From contig NZ_JARVSC010000001.1 of the NCBI RefSeq assembly GCF_030209375.1, forward strand, positions 248,001 through 312,000: a stretch of 64,000 nt of DNA, written 5' to 3'. Position numbers and translations under genes: made by a program. Positions 1-7,781 of the stretch are shown in pieces (position 1 is the first letter of the stretch; every line of letters begins with the position of its first letter). The notes under the pieces are model-generated. The model searched no databases, was not told where the DNA came from, and worked only from the letters and a program-made list of their open reading frames with translations. Origin of the DNA: Plantibacter sp. ME-Dv--P-122b (lineage in GTDB: Bacteria > Actinomycetota > Actinomycetes > Actinomycetales > Microbacteriaceae).

Positions 1-1
1 G

Positions 2-691
2 CGACTCGCGGACCTCGACCGTCTCGACGCCCTCGTCGCGAACGCCGGCATGGTGCACATGCCGAAGGAGCGCCAGGAGACGGCCGACGGCATCGAACTG
101 GTCTTCGCGACGAACGTCGTCGGCCACGCCGCCCTGCTCGCCGAGGCCCTGCCGGTCCTGCAGCGCACGGCGGATGCGCACGATTCAGCACCGCGCGTGG
201 TGCTCCTCGGAAGTCTCTCCACCCTGCTCGTCCGGTTCCACGGCGACGACCTGCAACTTCGGGACGGGTACAGCGGGTGGCAGGCGTACGCCCAGTCGAA
301 GATCGCCCTCTCGTCGCTCGGCTTCGAGCTCGACCGTCGGCTTGCGGCGTCGCACAGCACCGTCCGGGCCCTCGTCGCGCACCCCGGCTACTCGGTCAAC
401 GGGCTCGACCGTCGCGTCCCCGGCGTCAACGAGCCGACCCGAGAGCGTCGCTTCTCCGACACGCTGCAGTCCGTCTACGCGCAGAGCAAGCAGCGAGGGG
501 CCGAGCCGACGCTCCGGGCGGTCACCGACGAGTCGGCCGACGGTGGTTGGTTCTATGGCCCGCGGTGGCTGACGAAGGGCGACGCCGTCCGGCAGACCCC
601 TGCCGCGATCACGACCGACCGGGACGTCGCCGCCACGCTCTGGACCGACCTCGAGCGGCTCATCGGTACGCCCATCCTCCCGACCTCCTGA
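2..691 (+). CDS. SDR family NAD(P)-dependent oxidoreductase, 5' partial
   Basis: The frame is open from the left edge, so the N-terminus with the glycine-rich cofactor loop lies outside the window. What remains is the second half of a classical short-chain dehydrogenase: an NAG motif near base 40, a catalytic Ser in a LLGSLST strand, and the YxxxK pair (Tyr codon 287-289, Lys codon 299-301). Downstream, the HPG segment is typical of the extended retinol-dehydrogenase/WWOX-like subgroup. The substrate cannot be read from sequence. The gene ends just before a block of intergenic repeats and has no visible operon partner here. Family assignment is firm, function is not. Confidence 0.85.
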   Translation, partial: RLADLDRLDALVANAGMVHMPKERQETADGIELVFATNVVGHAALLAEALPVLQRTADAHDSAPRVVLLGSLSTLLVRFHGDDLQLRDGYSGWQAYAQSKIALSSLGFELDRRLAASHSTVRALVAHPGYSVNGLDRRVPGVNEPTRERRFSDTLQSVYAQSKQRGAEPTLRAVTDESADGGWFYGPRWLTKGDAVRQTPAAITTDRDVAATLWTDLERLIGTPILPTS

Positions 692-698
692 GTGCGCT

Positions 699-865
699 GC
701 CAGCGCACCGCGTTGGCACGAGCGCGGAGGAACCGGGCCCAGCGCGGTGCGCCCGTGTGATTGCGCCTTACCCGGCGTGACCGCAGGGTATGGCGCTGAG
801 CGCGACCCTCCGGAGACCCGCGCTCGCGCCACAGACCCGCGCTGACGTCAGCGCACCGCGCTGGC
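699..865. repeat. Intergenic modular repeat block A
   Basis: Three modules sit in the gap between the SDR and GntR genes: 699-717 (GCCAGCGCACCGCGTTGGC), 798-829 (32 bp beginning GAGCGCGACCCTCCGG) and 847-865 (GTCAGCGCACCGCGCTGGC). All three recur at 7453-7580, the first one in inverted orientation. The modules are partly palindromic, so they may form RNA hairpins downstream of both flanking genes. Confidence 0.75.
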
Positions 866-879
866 GCGACCCAGGAGCG

Positions 880-1572
880 TCAGTCGGCGGGGGTCGCCGG
901 CGGCTGGAGGACGCGCAACCACTCCTCGGTCTGCGCGACGTGCGCCGACGCGGCCCCAGCCGCACCGACGGGGTCGCGCGAGATGATCGCCTCGGTCATC
1001 GCCCGGTGGCCGCGGTTGCTGACCCGACGCAGCTCGTCGCCGTCCGGCAGGCTGAAGACGTCGTAGGCACGCGAGCGCGACCGGAAGACCTGCAACAGAG
1101 CCGTCAGCGTGGCGTTGCCGGCCGTCCGCGCGATGAGTTCGTGGAACCGGTGGTCCAGCTCGCTCGACTCGGCGGGGTCCGTCGTCCGTTCCATCGCCTC
1201 CACGAGTTCGGCGAGTTCGGCGCGCACCTCGTCGCTCGCACGAGCAGCGGCCTGCGAGGTGGCATGGGTCTCGAGCACCCGCCGCAGCTCGTACATCTGC
1301 AGGAGGCCGTCGAGGGGGAGGAGGTCGACCGTGAGCGACAGGCTGCCGATGATCTCCTCGGGCCGGAGCATCGACACGTAGGTGCCCGAGCCGTGCCGCG
1401 ACTCGATGATCCCGAGGGCGGCCAGCATGCGGACGGCCTCACGGAGGGACCCGCGGGACACGCCGAGTTCATCGCAGAGCTCGTTCTCGGCCGGGAACCG
1501 CTGCCCCGCCACGAGTCGTCCCGACGCGATCATGTGTCGCAGGCCGTGGAACGCGGTGTCGACTGCGGACAT
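880..1572 (-). CDS. FadR/GntR family transcriptional regulator (FCD domain)
   Basis: 230-residue regulator with an N-terminal GntR winged helix (GLRHMIASGRLVAGQRFPAENEL, then ELGVSRGSLREAVRML as recognition helix) and a C-terminal all-alpha FCD ligand-binding domain in which the D/H metal-ligand pattern (DHRFHELIARTAGN) is visible. The start at 1572 is chosen because AGGAGG lies six bases upstream; a longer open frame upstream has no such site. It is divergent from the aminotransferase-ABC transporter genes at 1810-6268 and probably controls them. An inverted repeat at 1653-1688 is the candidate operator. The inducer is unknown. Confidence 0.88.
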   Translation of the reverse strand: MSAVDTAFHGLRHMIASGRLVAGQRFPAENELCDELGVSRGSLREAVRMLAALGIIESRHGSGTYVSMLRPEEIIGSLSLTVDLLPLDGLLQMYELRRVLETHATSQAAARASDEVRAELAELVEAMERTTDPAESSELDHRFHELIARTAGNATLTALLQVFRSRSRAYDVFSLPDGDELRRVSNRGHRAMTEAIISRDPVGAAGAASAHVAQTEEWLRVLQPPATPAD

Positions 1573-1652
1573 GCGGCTCCTCCTCAGGGGTCGTCCCGCC
1601 ATCGTAGCGGCCACCCACCGGTGATCCGCGAGCCGCAACGGGGCATGAGACG

Positions 1653-1688
1653 TCCGATGACTCGATGCCTGAACACCAAGTCATCGGA
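1653..1688. promoter_or_regulatory. Candidate GntR operator (inverted repeat)
   Basis: Perfect 10-bp arms TCCGATGACT / AGTCATCGGA separated by 16 bp, in the divergent gap between the GntR gene and the aminotransferase. A further AGTCATC half-site lies near 1741, just before the presumed aminotransferase promoter. Position and symmetry suggest the target of the adjacent regulator; this is inference. Confidence 0.55.
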
Positions 1689-1809
1689 TGAGTCGGCCCC
1701 GAAACGACCTGAGCGATCACTTGTAACACGACAGAAACCCAAGTCATCAAACGTTGCCCCTATGGTTATCGGACAATCCACTGCATAATCGACTCGGAGG
1801 AACGTCACT

Positions 1810-3042
1810 GTGGACACTCGCACCATCGCACGGCCAGCGCCGCTCACGCTCGGCGACGGCCGACCGGCAACGGCCGGGTGGACGCTGGATCCGACCAAGC
1901 GTCACATCAACCACGGATCCTTCGGGGCGGTCCCGATCGTCGCGCAGGAGCACCAGCAGGCCCTCCGCCGCGAAATGGAGGCGGCACCCCTCACCTGGTT
2001 CCCGGCCCTTCCGGCCAAGGTCGGCGCGGCCCGCGTCGGGATCGCCGACTTCCTCGGGGCGTCGGTCGACCAGCTCGCGATGGTTCCGAACGCGAGCGCC
2101 GGAGCGAGCGTCGTCTTCTCCAGCCTCCCCGTGCAGCCCGGCCTCGAGATCATCGTCACCGACCACGGGTACGGCGCCGTCACGATGGGCGCCGAGCGAC
2201 TCGCGCGTCGCTGGGGCGGCACCGTCCGGACCGCCCGCATCCCGCTCGATGCCGATGCGCAGACCGCCCACGACGCCGTCGTCGCCGAGTTCAGCGACCG
2301 CACGGCCCTCATCGTGATGGACCAGATCACCTCGCCGACCGCCCGACTCCTGCCGGTCCAGCAGATCGCCGCGACCGCCCGTGCCGCCGGCATCCCCACA
2401 CTCGTCGACGCCGCCCACGTCCCCGGCCTCTACGCCGACCCCATGCGCGACCTCGACTGCGACTTCTGGGTCGGCAACCTGCACAAGTTCGGGTGCGCCC
2501 CGCGCGGTGCCGCCGTCCTCGTCGCCCGCAGCCCGCTCGCGCAGGAGCTCTACCCGCTCATCGACTCCTGGGGTTCGCCGTACCCGTTCCCCCAGCGCTT
2601 CGACACGCAGGGCACGGTCGACGTCACGAGCTACCTCGCCGCGTCGACCTCGCTCGGCTTCGTCGAGGACGTCTGGGGCTGGTCGGCCGCCCGGGACTAC
2701 ATGACCGAGCTCGCCGACTACGCCGTCGAGGTGGTCGCCGACGCCGTGACCGCCATCACCGGCGAGGACAGCCACGTCGACGTGGGCATGCCTGTCAACG
2801 CCCTCCGGCTCGTCAAGCTCCCGACCGGCCTCGCGACGACCCACGCGACCGCCGACGGGCTCCGCGACCGCGTCTCCGCCGAACTCGGTGTCGAGGGCGC
2901 GTTCACGAGCCTCGACGGCATCGGCTACGTCCGACTCTCCACCCACGTCTACAACACCCCCGAGGACTTCGAACACTTCGCCGAGCACGCCGTCCCGGTC
3001 CTCGCGCGATGGGCCGAGGAGGAGCGCGCGGCCACGAACTGA
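1810..3042 (+). CDS. Class V aminotransferase (isopenicillin N epimerase-like), PLP-dependent
   Basis: 410-residue fold-type I PLP enzyme. It opens with the family hallmark KRHINHGSFGAVP, has the VDAAHVPG segment with the PLP-pyridine Asp, and the Schiff-base Lys226 in NLHKFGCAPRG. GTG start, with GGAGG eleven bases upstream. It resembles the isopenicillin N epimerase/cysteine desulfurase-like subgroup, whose members act as epimerases, lyases or aminotransferases, so the reaction is not predictable. It precedes an ABC importer by about 100 bp in the same direction, suggesting that the enzyme processes the imported compound. Probably controlled by the divergent GntR regulator. Confidence 0.85.
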   Translation: MDTRTIARPAPLTLGDGRPATAGWTLDPTKRHINHGSFGAVPIVAQEHQQALRREMEAAPLTWFPALPAKVGAARVGIADFLGASVDQLAMVPNASAGASVVFSSLPVQPGLEIIVTDHGYGAVTMGAERLARRWGGTVRTARIPLDADAQTAHDAVVAEFSDRTALIVMDQITSPTARLLPVQQIAATARAAGIPTLVDAAHVPGLYADPMRDLDCDFWVGNLHKFGCAPRGAAVLVARSPLAQELYPLIDSWGSPYPFPQRFDTQGTVDVTSYLAASTSLGFVEDVWGWSAARDYMTELADYAVEVVADAVTAITGEDSHVDVGMPVNALRLVKLPTGLATTHATADGLRDRVSAELGVEGAFTSLDGIGYVRLSTHVYNTPEDFEHFAEHAVPVLARWAEEERAATN

Positions 3043-3149
3043 GCGCGGAACCGCCCGACCCGACACCACCACACCCGCACCACCGCACCGGCACCACAGC
3101 ACCCACCCCCGCAGCACCCCCACCAGCACCACTCAAAGGAGAAGCGAGC

Positions 3150-4448
3150 ATGAGGAAGTCACGCGCAACGGCCGCCATCGGCCTGTCCGTCGTCACCGGC
3201 CTCGCCCTGTCGGCCTGTGCCGGCGGCGCGAGCGACGGCACCGTCACCCTGCAGATGGTCGAGAGCCTGACCAACCCCGCCCGGACCGAGGTCCTGAAGT
3301 CGCTCATCGCGGACTTCGAGGCCGACAACCCGAAGATCAAGGTCGAGCTCATCTCGCCGCCGACCGACCAGGCCGACCAGAAGATCACCCAGATGCTGCA
3401 GTCCGGCTCCGGCGTCGACGTGCTCGAGGTCCGCGACATCACCGTCGGCCCGTTCTCCACCAATGGCTGGCTCGACGACATGAGCGGCGAGCTCGAGGAC
3501 TGGAAGGGCTGGGACGACCTCACCGACAACGCGACGAAGTACGCGAAGGGCGAGGACGGCAAGGTCTACTATGTGCCCTACGGCTTCTATGGCCTGAGCC
3601 TGTTCTACCGCACCGACCTCATCAAGGAGGCCGGTTTCGACGGGCCCCCGACGAGCTGGGACGACCTCCTCGAGCAGGCCTCGGCGATCCAGGACCCCTC
3701 GAAGAACCAGTTCGGCTACGCCTTCCGGGGCGGCACCAACGCGAACAGCAACGTCGTCGCAGCCATCGAGGCCTACGTCGCCGACGACCTCGACACCGAG
3801 AACGCGTTCAAACTGACCAACGGCGACACGATCTTCTCCGCACCGGAGGCGCTCGACGCCGTCAACACCTACTTCGACCTCTTCAAGGAGGCTTCGCCGC
3901 CGTCGTCCGTCGCGTGGGGCTACCCCGAGATGGTCGAAGGCTTCTCGAACGGTTCGACCGCGTTCCTCCTGCAGGACCCGGAGGTCATCGCGACCGTCGA
4001 GCAGTCCGAGGCGATCACGTCCGAGCAGTGGAGCACCGCTCCGCTGTTGACCGGCCCGACCGGCAAGGCCGCACAGCCCATGGCGACCGCGGGCTGGGGC
4101 ACGGCGGCGTCGAGCGAGCACAAGGCCGAGGCCGCGAAGCTTATCGAGTTCCTCTCCGAGGACAAGCAGGCCACCACCTTCGCCCAGGAGAACAGCCTCG
4201 TCCCGATCGTCAAGAGCGCGGCGGACAGCGACTTCTACAAGACCGGCCCGTGGGCCAGCTACGTCACGATGAACGAGAACCCGGACACCTACCTGAGCGT
4301 CACGCAGCCGCGCGGCTCCTCCTGGTGGACCGAGTGGATCCAGAAGTCCGACTCGGAGATCCAGCAGGTCCTCATCGGCCAGCTGACGCCGGAGAAGCTC
4401 CTCGCGGGCTGGGACGAGTACTGGACCGAGAAGTGGAAGAGCGAGTAA
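3150..4448 (+). CDS. ABC transporter extracellular solute-binding lipoprotein (sugar-type)
   Basis: 432 residues. A lipoprotein signal is clear: MRKSRATAAIG, a hydrophobic core and the lipobox LSAC with lipidated Cys. The rest is a family-1 solute-binding protein of the maltose/sn-glycerol-3-phosphate class (LKSLIADFEADNPKIKVE motif; GTAFLLQDPEVI). AAAGGAG precedes the ATG. The two inner-membrane permeases follow directly. No ATPase gene is in the cluster, so a shared MsmK/UgpC-type ATPase encoded elsewhere would be needed, as is usual for this class in Actinobacteria. Confidence 0.92.
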   Translation: MRKSRATAAIGLSVVTGLALSACAGGASDGTVTLQMVESLTNPARTEVLKSLIADFEADNPKIKVELISPPTDQADQKITQMLQSGSGVDVLEVRDITVGPFSTNGWLDDMSGELEDWKGWDDLTDNATKYAKGEDGKVYYVPYGFYGLSLFYRTDLIKEAGFDGPPTSWDDLLEQASAIQDPSKNQFGYAFRGGTNANSNVVAAIEAYVADDLDTENAFKLTNGDTIFSAPEALDAVNTYFDLFKEASPPSSVAWGYPEMVEGFSNGSTAFLLQDPEVIATVEQSEAITSEQWSTAPLLTGPTGKAAQPMATAGWGTAASSEHKAEAAKLIEFLSEDKQATTFAQENSLVPIVKSAADSDFYKTGPWASYVTMNENPDTYLSVTQPRGSSWWTEWIQKSDSEIQQVLIGQLTPEKLLAGWDEYWTEKWKSE

Positions 4449-4454
4449 CCGTCC

Positions 4455-5435
4455 ATGACGACCACCACTGACGAAGCGGGTCGCACGCAGCAGCGTGCGG
4501 CCCCGACACCCCCGGCCGGTCCCTCGCGGACCGCCGGTGGGCGTCGGCGACGCACCTTCACGGTGCGCCGCGGCTTCGGCCTCCTCGCCTTCCTCGCCCC
4601 CGCGTTCATCTTCGTGGCGATCTTCATCTACTACCCGATGATCGCCGGCTCCCAGATGGCGTTCCGCAACTGGAACCTCGCCAACCTCACCGACACCTCC
4701 TGGGTGGGCTTCGCGAACTTCCTGGCCGTCTTCGCCGACCCCGCGTTCGGCAAGGTCGTCGCGAACACCGTCCTCTGGGTGGTGGCCTCGATCGTCCCGC
4801 AGTTCGTCATCGGCTTCGGCATCGCGCTGTGGCTGCGCCGGAAGTTCCGCTTCCGCGGTCTCTACCAGGCGATGATCTTCTTCCCGTGGGCCATCTCGGG
4901 CTTCCTCATCGGCATCCTGTTCCGCTGGATGTTCAACAGCGAGTTCGGCGTGATCAACGACCTGCTCCAGAAGGTCGGGTTGATCGACACCCCGATCCCG
5001 TGGCTGGCCGACCCGAACACCGCGATGTTCGCCGTCATCGTGGCGAACGTCTGGTACGGCGTCACCTTCTTCGCGATCATGATCCTCGCCGCCCTGCAGT
5101 CGGTGCCGGAGGACCTCTTCGAGGCCGCGGCGCTCGACGGCGCGGGCAAGGCGCGCATGCTCTTCCAGATCACCATCCCGTACATCCGCACGACGCTCGC
5201 CCTCACGGTGCTGCTCCGGGTCATCTGGATCTTCAACTTCCCCGACATCATCTACGGCATGACGGGTGGTGGCCCGGCGAACCAGACCCACATCCTCACC
5301 ACCTGGATGATCGCGACCACCCAGCGCGGCGACTACGGCCGGGCTTCCGCGATCGGCCTCATCGTCGTCGCGATCCTGCTGGTGTTCACCGCGTTCTACC
5401 TGCTGTCCATGCGTGAGAAGAAGGTGAAGGCATGA
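4455..5435 (+). CDS. Carbohydrate ABC transporter permease, MalF type
   Basis: 326-residue inner-membrane permease with about six transmembrane segments and the EAA loop (EAAALDGAGKARMLFQITIPYIR), which contacts the ATPase. An unusually long, basic and Pro/Ala-rich cytoplasmic N-terminus (about 40 residues) precedes TM1. It begins six bases after the solute-binding protein stop and overlaps the next permease by four bases (ATGA), so the three genes are translationally coupled. Confidence 0.93.
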   Translation: MTTTTDEAGRTQQRAAPTPPAGPSRTAGGRRRRTFTVRRGFGLLAFLAPAFIFVAIFIYYPMIAGSQMAFRNWNLANLTDTSWVGFANFLAVFADPAFGKVVANTVLWVVASIVPQFVIGFGIALWLRRKFRFRGLYQAMIFFPWAISGFLIGILFRWMFNSEFGVINDLLQKVGLIDTPIPWLADPNTAMFAVIVANVWYGVTFFAIMILAALQSVPEDLFEAAALDGAGKARMLFQITIPYIRTTLALTVLLRVIWIFNFPDIIYGMTGGGPANQTHILTTWMIATTQRGDYGRASAIGLIVVAILLVFTAFYLLSMREKKVKA

Positions 5436-6268
5436 TCGACCAGGAGACCCGGACGGCGAAGGTCGTCAAGTTCCTCTTCCTCGGGCTCTGGCTCGTGATC
5501 ACGGTGTTCCCGCTGTACTGGATCGTCGTCACCTCGTTCAAGAAGCCGGGCGCGATCTTCTCCTACCCGCTGACGTACTGGCCGGAGGTGTTCTCGATCG
5601 AGAACTACCTCGGCCTGTTCAGCAAGGCGCAGTTCGGCACCTACGTCGTCAACAGCCTCATCGTGGCGACGATCGCGGCGGTCGTCGCGACGTTCATCTC
5701 GATGCTGTCGGCGTACGTGCTGGCGCGGTTCGAGTTCCGGAGCAAGGGGGCGATCCTGTTGGCGTTCCTCGCCACGCAGATGATCCCGTCGTTCATCGCG
5801 CTCGGTCCGCTCTACCTGTTGATGACGCAGCTCAAGCTCGTCGACAACCGGTTCGGGCTCATCCTCATCTACATCGCGGTGTGCATCCCGTTCTGCACCG
5901 TCATGCTGCGTGGATTCTTCGAGAACATCCCCGACGCCCTCGAGGAGGCGGCCATGATCGACGGCTGCTCGCGGTTCGGCGCGCTCTTCCGGGTGCTCGT
6001 CCCGGTGCTGAAGCCCGGGATCGTGGCGGCGTTCATCTTCAACTTCGTGAACTGTTGGAACGAGCTGTTCCTCTCGGTGACGCTCATCAACAGTGACGCG
6101 AACAAGACGATCCCGACGGCGCTCAACGGCTTCATCACGAGCTACAACATCGACTGGGGGTCCATGTCGGCGGCCGCCGTGCTGACGATCATCCCGACGA
6201 TGGTGCTGTTCGCGTTCGCGAGCCGGTACATCGTGCAGGGCCTGACCGCGGGAGCGGTGAAGGGCTGA
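5432..6268 (+). CDS. Carbohydrate ABC transporter permease, MalG type
   Basis: 278 residues with six predicted membrane helices and the MalG-type EAA loop (EEAAMIDGCSRFGALFRVLVPVLKPG). The ATG overlaps the stop of the MalF-type gene and is preceded by GAAGGTGAAGG. It closes the importer operon and is followed by two hairpins. The substrate is not evident. The linked PLP enzyme hints at an amino-group-bearing compound rather than a plain sugar, but that is inference. Confidence 0.93.
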   Translation: MIDQETRTAKVVKFLFLGLWLVITVFPLYWIVVTSFKKPGAIFSYPLTYWPEVFSIENYLGLFSKAQFGTYVVNSLIVATIAAVVATFISMLSAYVLARFEFRSKGAILLAFLATQMIPSFIALGPLYLLMTQLKLVDNRFGLILIYIAVCIPFCTVMLRGFFENIPDALEEAAMIDGCSRFGALFRVLVPVLKPGIVAAFIFNFVNCWNELFLSVTLINSDANKTIPTALNGFITSYNIDWGSMSAAAVLTIIPTMVLFAFASRYIVQGLTAGAVKG

Positions 6269-6278
6269 CCCCGCTTTT

Positions 6279-6335
6279 TCGCCCAAGAGTGGGCGACCCG
6301 ATGCCCGTTCGCCCCTGCTTGGGCGAGCGGGCATC
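6279..6335 (+). terminator. Tandem hairpin terminator after the ABC importer operon
   Basis: Two consecutive stem-loops: TCGCCC/GGGCGA at 6279-6296, and a 15-bp stem with one wobble pair (6300-6314 with 6321-6335, loop CTGCTT). There is no U-tract, as is common for actinobacterial terminators. Confidence 0.7.
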
Positions 6336-6415
6336 GTCATGAGGAGCCACCCGGTGAACCTGGAAGCCAGCTGATAGTTCGACGATCTAGCGAATCGTCA
6401 GGTGGAAGATGAACC

Positions 6416-7408
6416 ATGTTCGGTTCGAAGCAGACGACGAGGTCACTCCGCTACGCCCGCTACGGCGGGCCCGACGTACTCGAGTTCATCGAGTCCGAGA
6501 TGCCGCATCCCAGATGGGGCGAGGTCGTGGTCGACGTCCTCGCGAGCGGCATCAACCACATCGAGGCGTTCGTCCGCGAGGGGCACCTCGCCGAGACGGT
6601 GCCGATCGAGCTGCCGACGGGGCAGGGGAGTGACTTCGCCGGCTTGGTCCGCGAGGTCGGAACCGGGGTCGAGGGCTGGAAGCGGGGCGACGAGGTGATC
6701 GGTCACGCCGTCCGTGGCGCGCACGCCACCCAGGTCGTCGTCCCGGCGTCCTCTCTCGTCCGCAAGCCGAAGCGTGTGAGCTGGGAGGAGGCCGGCGGGC
6801 TCTATCTCGCGGGGCTCACGGCGCTCGACACCCTTGACGGGCTGCACCTCAAGCAGGGCGACACCCTCGTCATCTCGGCGGCGGCCGGCGGCGTCGGGAA
6901 CATCGAGGCACAGTTGGCGAAGTTCGCGGGTGTGCGGGTCATCGGCACCTGTGGCGAGCGCAACCACGACTTCCTGCGTGAACAGGGCGTCAAGCCGGTC
7001 GTCTACGGCGAGGGGATGGCGGATCGGATCCGGAAGCTCGCGCCAGAGGGCGTGACGGCGTTCATCGACAACTTCGGCCAGGACGGTCAGGAGCTCGCGT
7101 TCGAACTCGGCGTCCCGCCGGAGAAGTACCGGTCGAGCGAGGACCGGAAGGCCATCGAGCTGGCAGCGCTCGAGCCCGACGAGGAGTTCTCGGCGCACGC
7201 CACGAAGCAGCTGCAGCGCCTCGCGGAGTACGCGGCCGACCACGCGCTGAAGGTCGTCGTGTCGGCATTCTACCCGTTCGACCTGATCATCGATGCGTTC
7301 GAGGATCTCGAGCGTCTGCACGCGCGCGGCAAGATCATCGTCGGTATGCGTCCGGCGAACCCGGAGCGCATCGTCAAGCAGCGAGACCTGCACGACGCCA
7401 GACCCTGA
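6416..7408 (+). CDS. NADP-dependent MDR oxidoreductase (quinone reductase-like)
   Basis: 330-residue medium-chain dehydrogenase/reductase of the zinc-independent quinone oxidoreductase type. It has an N-terminal GroES-like domain (YGGPDVLEF, VDVLASGINHIE), then a Rossmann domain with the nucleotide loop AAAGGVG. The structural and catalytic zinc Cys/His ligands of alcohol dehydrogenases are missing. The C-terminal segment KIIVGM matches the family end. It would reduce quinones or enones with NADPH in the cytoplasm. It stands alone between a terminator and an intergenic repeat block. Confidence 0.88.
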   Translation: MFGSKQTTRSLRYARYGGPDVLEFIESEMPHPRWGEVVVDVLASGINHIEAFVREGHLAETVPIELPTGQGSDFAGLVREVGTGVEGWKRGDEVIGHAVRGAHATQVVVPASSLVRKPKRVSWEEAGGLYLAGLTALDTLDGLHLKQGDTLVISAAAGGVGNIEAQLAKFAGVRVIGTCGERNHDFLREQGVKPVVYGEGMADRIRKLAPEGVTAFIDNFGQDGQELAFELGVPPEKYRSSEDRKAIELAALEPDEEFSAHATKQLQRLAEYAADHALKVVVSAFYPFDLIIDAFEDLERLHARGKIIVGMRPANPERIVKQRDLHDARP

Positions 7409-7415
7409 CGACGGT

Positions 7416-7580
7416 CAGCGCGGTGCGCCGGCCCGAGACGTCGGGTTTCGGCGCCAACGCGGTGCGCTGGCCCGAGATGGCCGGTTCCGGCTTGGGCGCG
7501 GGTCCGGGGCGCGAGCGCGACCCTCCGGAGACCCGCGCTCGCGCGTGTGGGGCGCGCTCGCGTCAGCGCACCGCGCTGGC
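7416..7580. repeat. Intergenic modular repeat block B
   Basis: Carries the same modules as block A: 7453-7471 is the exact reverse complement of 699-717, 7513-7544 is a perfect 32-bp direct copy of 798-829, and 7562-7580 is a perfect copy of 847-865. Related shorter fragments (CAGCGCGGTGCGCC) lie at the left end. The two blocks are almost 7 kb apart and both lie in gaps downstream of oxidoreductase genes. Confidence 0.75.
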
Positions 7581-7606
7581 AATCGGGCAGGGAGGGGGGC
7601 GGTGGG

Positions 7607-7747
7607 CTAGTTGAAGATGAAGCCGAGGACGGTCGCGCCGCCTCCACCGAGGACCAGGGCGACGACGAGGACCCAGGCGATGAGCCGCTGACGACGCTTG
7701 CGCTGCTCGCCCCACTCGGCCAGTTCCCGGTCTTCACTGCTGCTCAT
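7607..7747 (-). CDS. Small single-pass membrane protein (46 aa), unknown function
   Basis: A 46-residue open frame. A charged N-terminal half (MSSSEDRELAEWGEQRKRRQ) is followed by one hydrophobic helix (LIAWVLVVALVLGGGGATVL) ending GFIFN. The Glu/Arg-rich soluble tail, clean hydrophobic segment and placement in an otherwise empty gap favour a real gene. It ends within the margin of repeat block B and starts 34 bases before the YhgE/Pip gene's stop, in the same direction, so it may be the last gene of that operon. No function is recognised. Confidence 0.6.
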   Translation of the reverse strand: MSSSEDRELAEWGEQRKRRQRLIAWVLVVALVLGGGGATVLGFIFN

Positions 7748-7781
7748 CACCCCAGCCTACCGGCGAGGTTCTCTCCCGGCA

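Noticed and set aside
1878-4448. Long upstream extension of the solute-binding protein frame
   Set aside because: The first half overlaps the aminotransferase in another frame and is Arg-rich nonsense; the lipoprotein signal and RBS place the real start at 3150.
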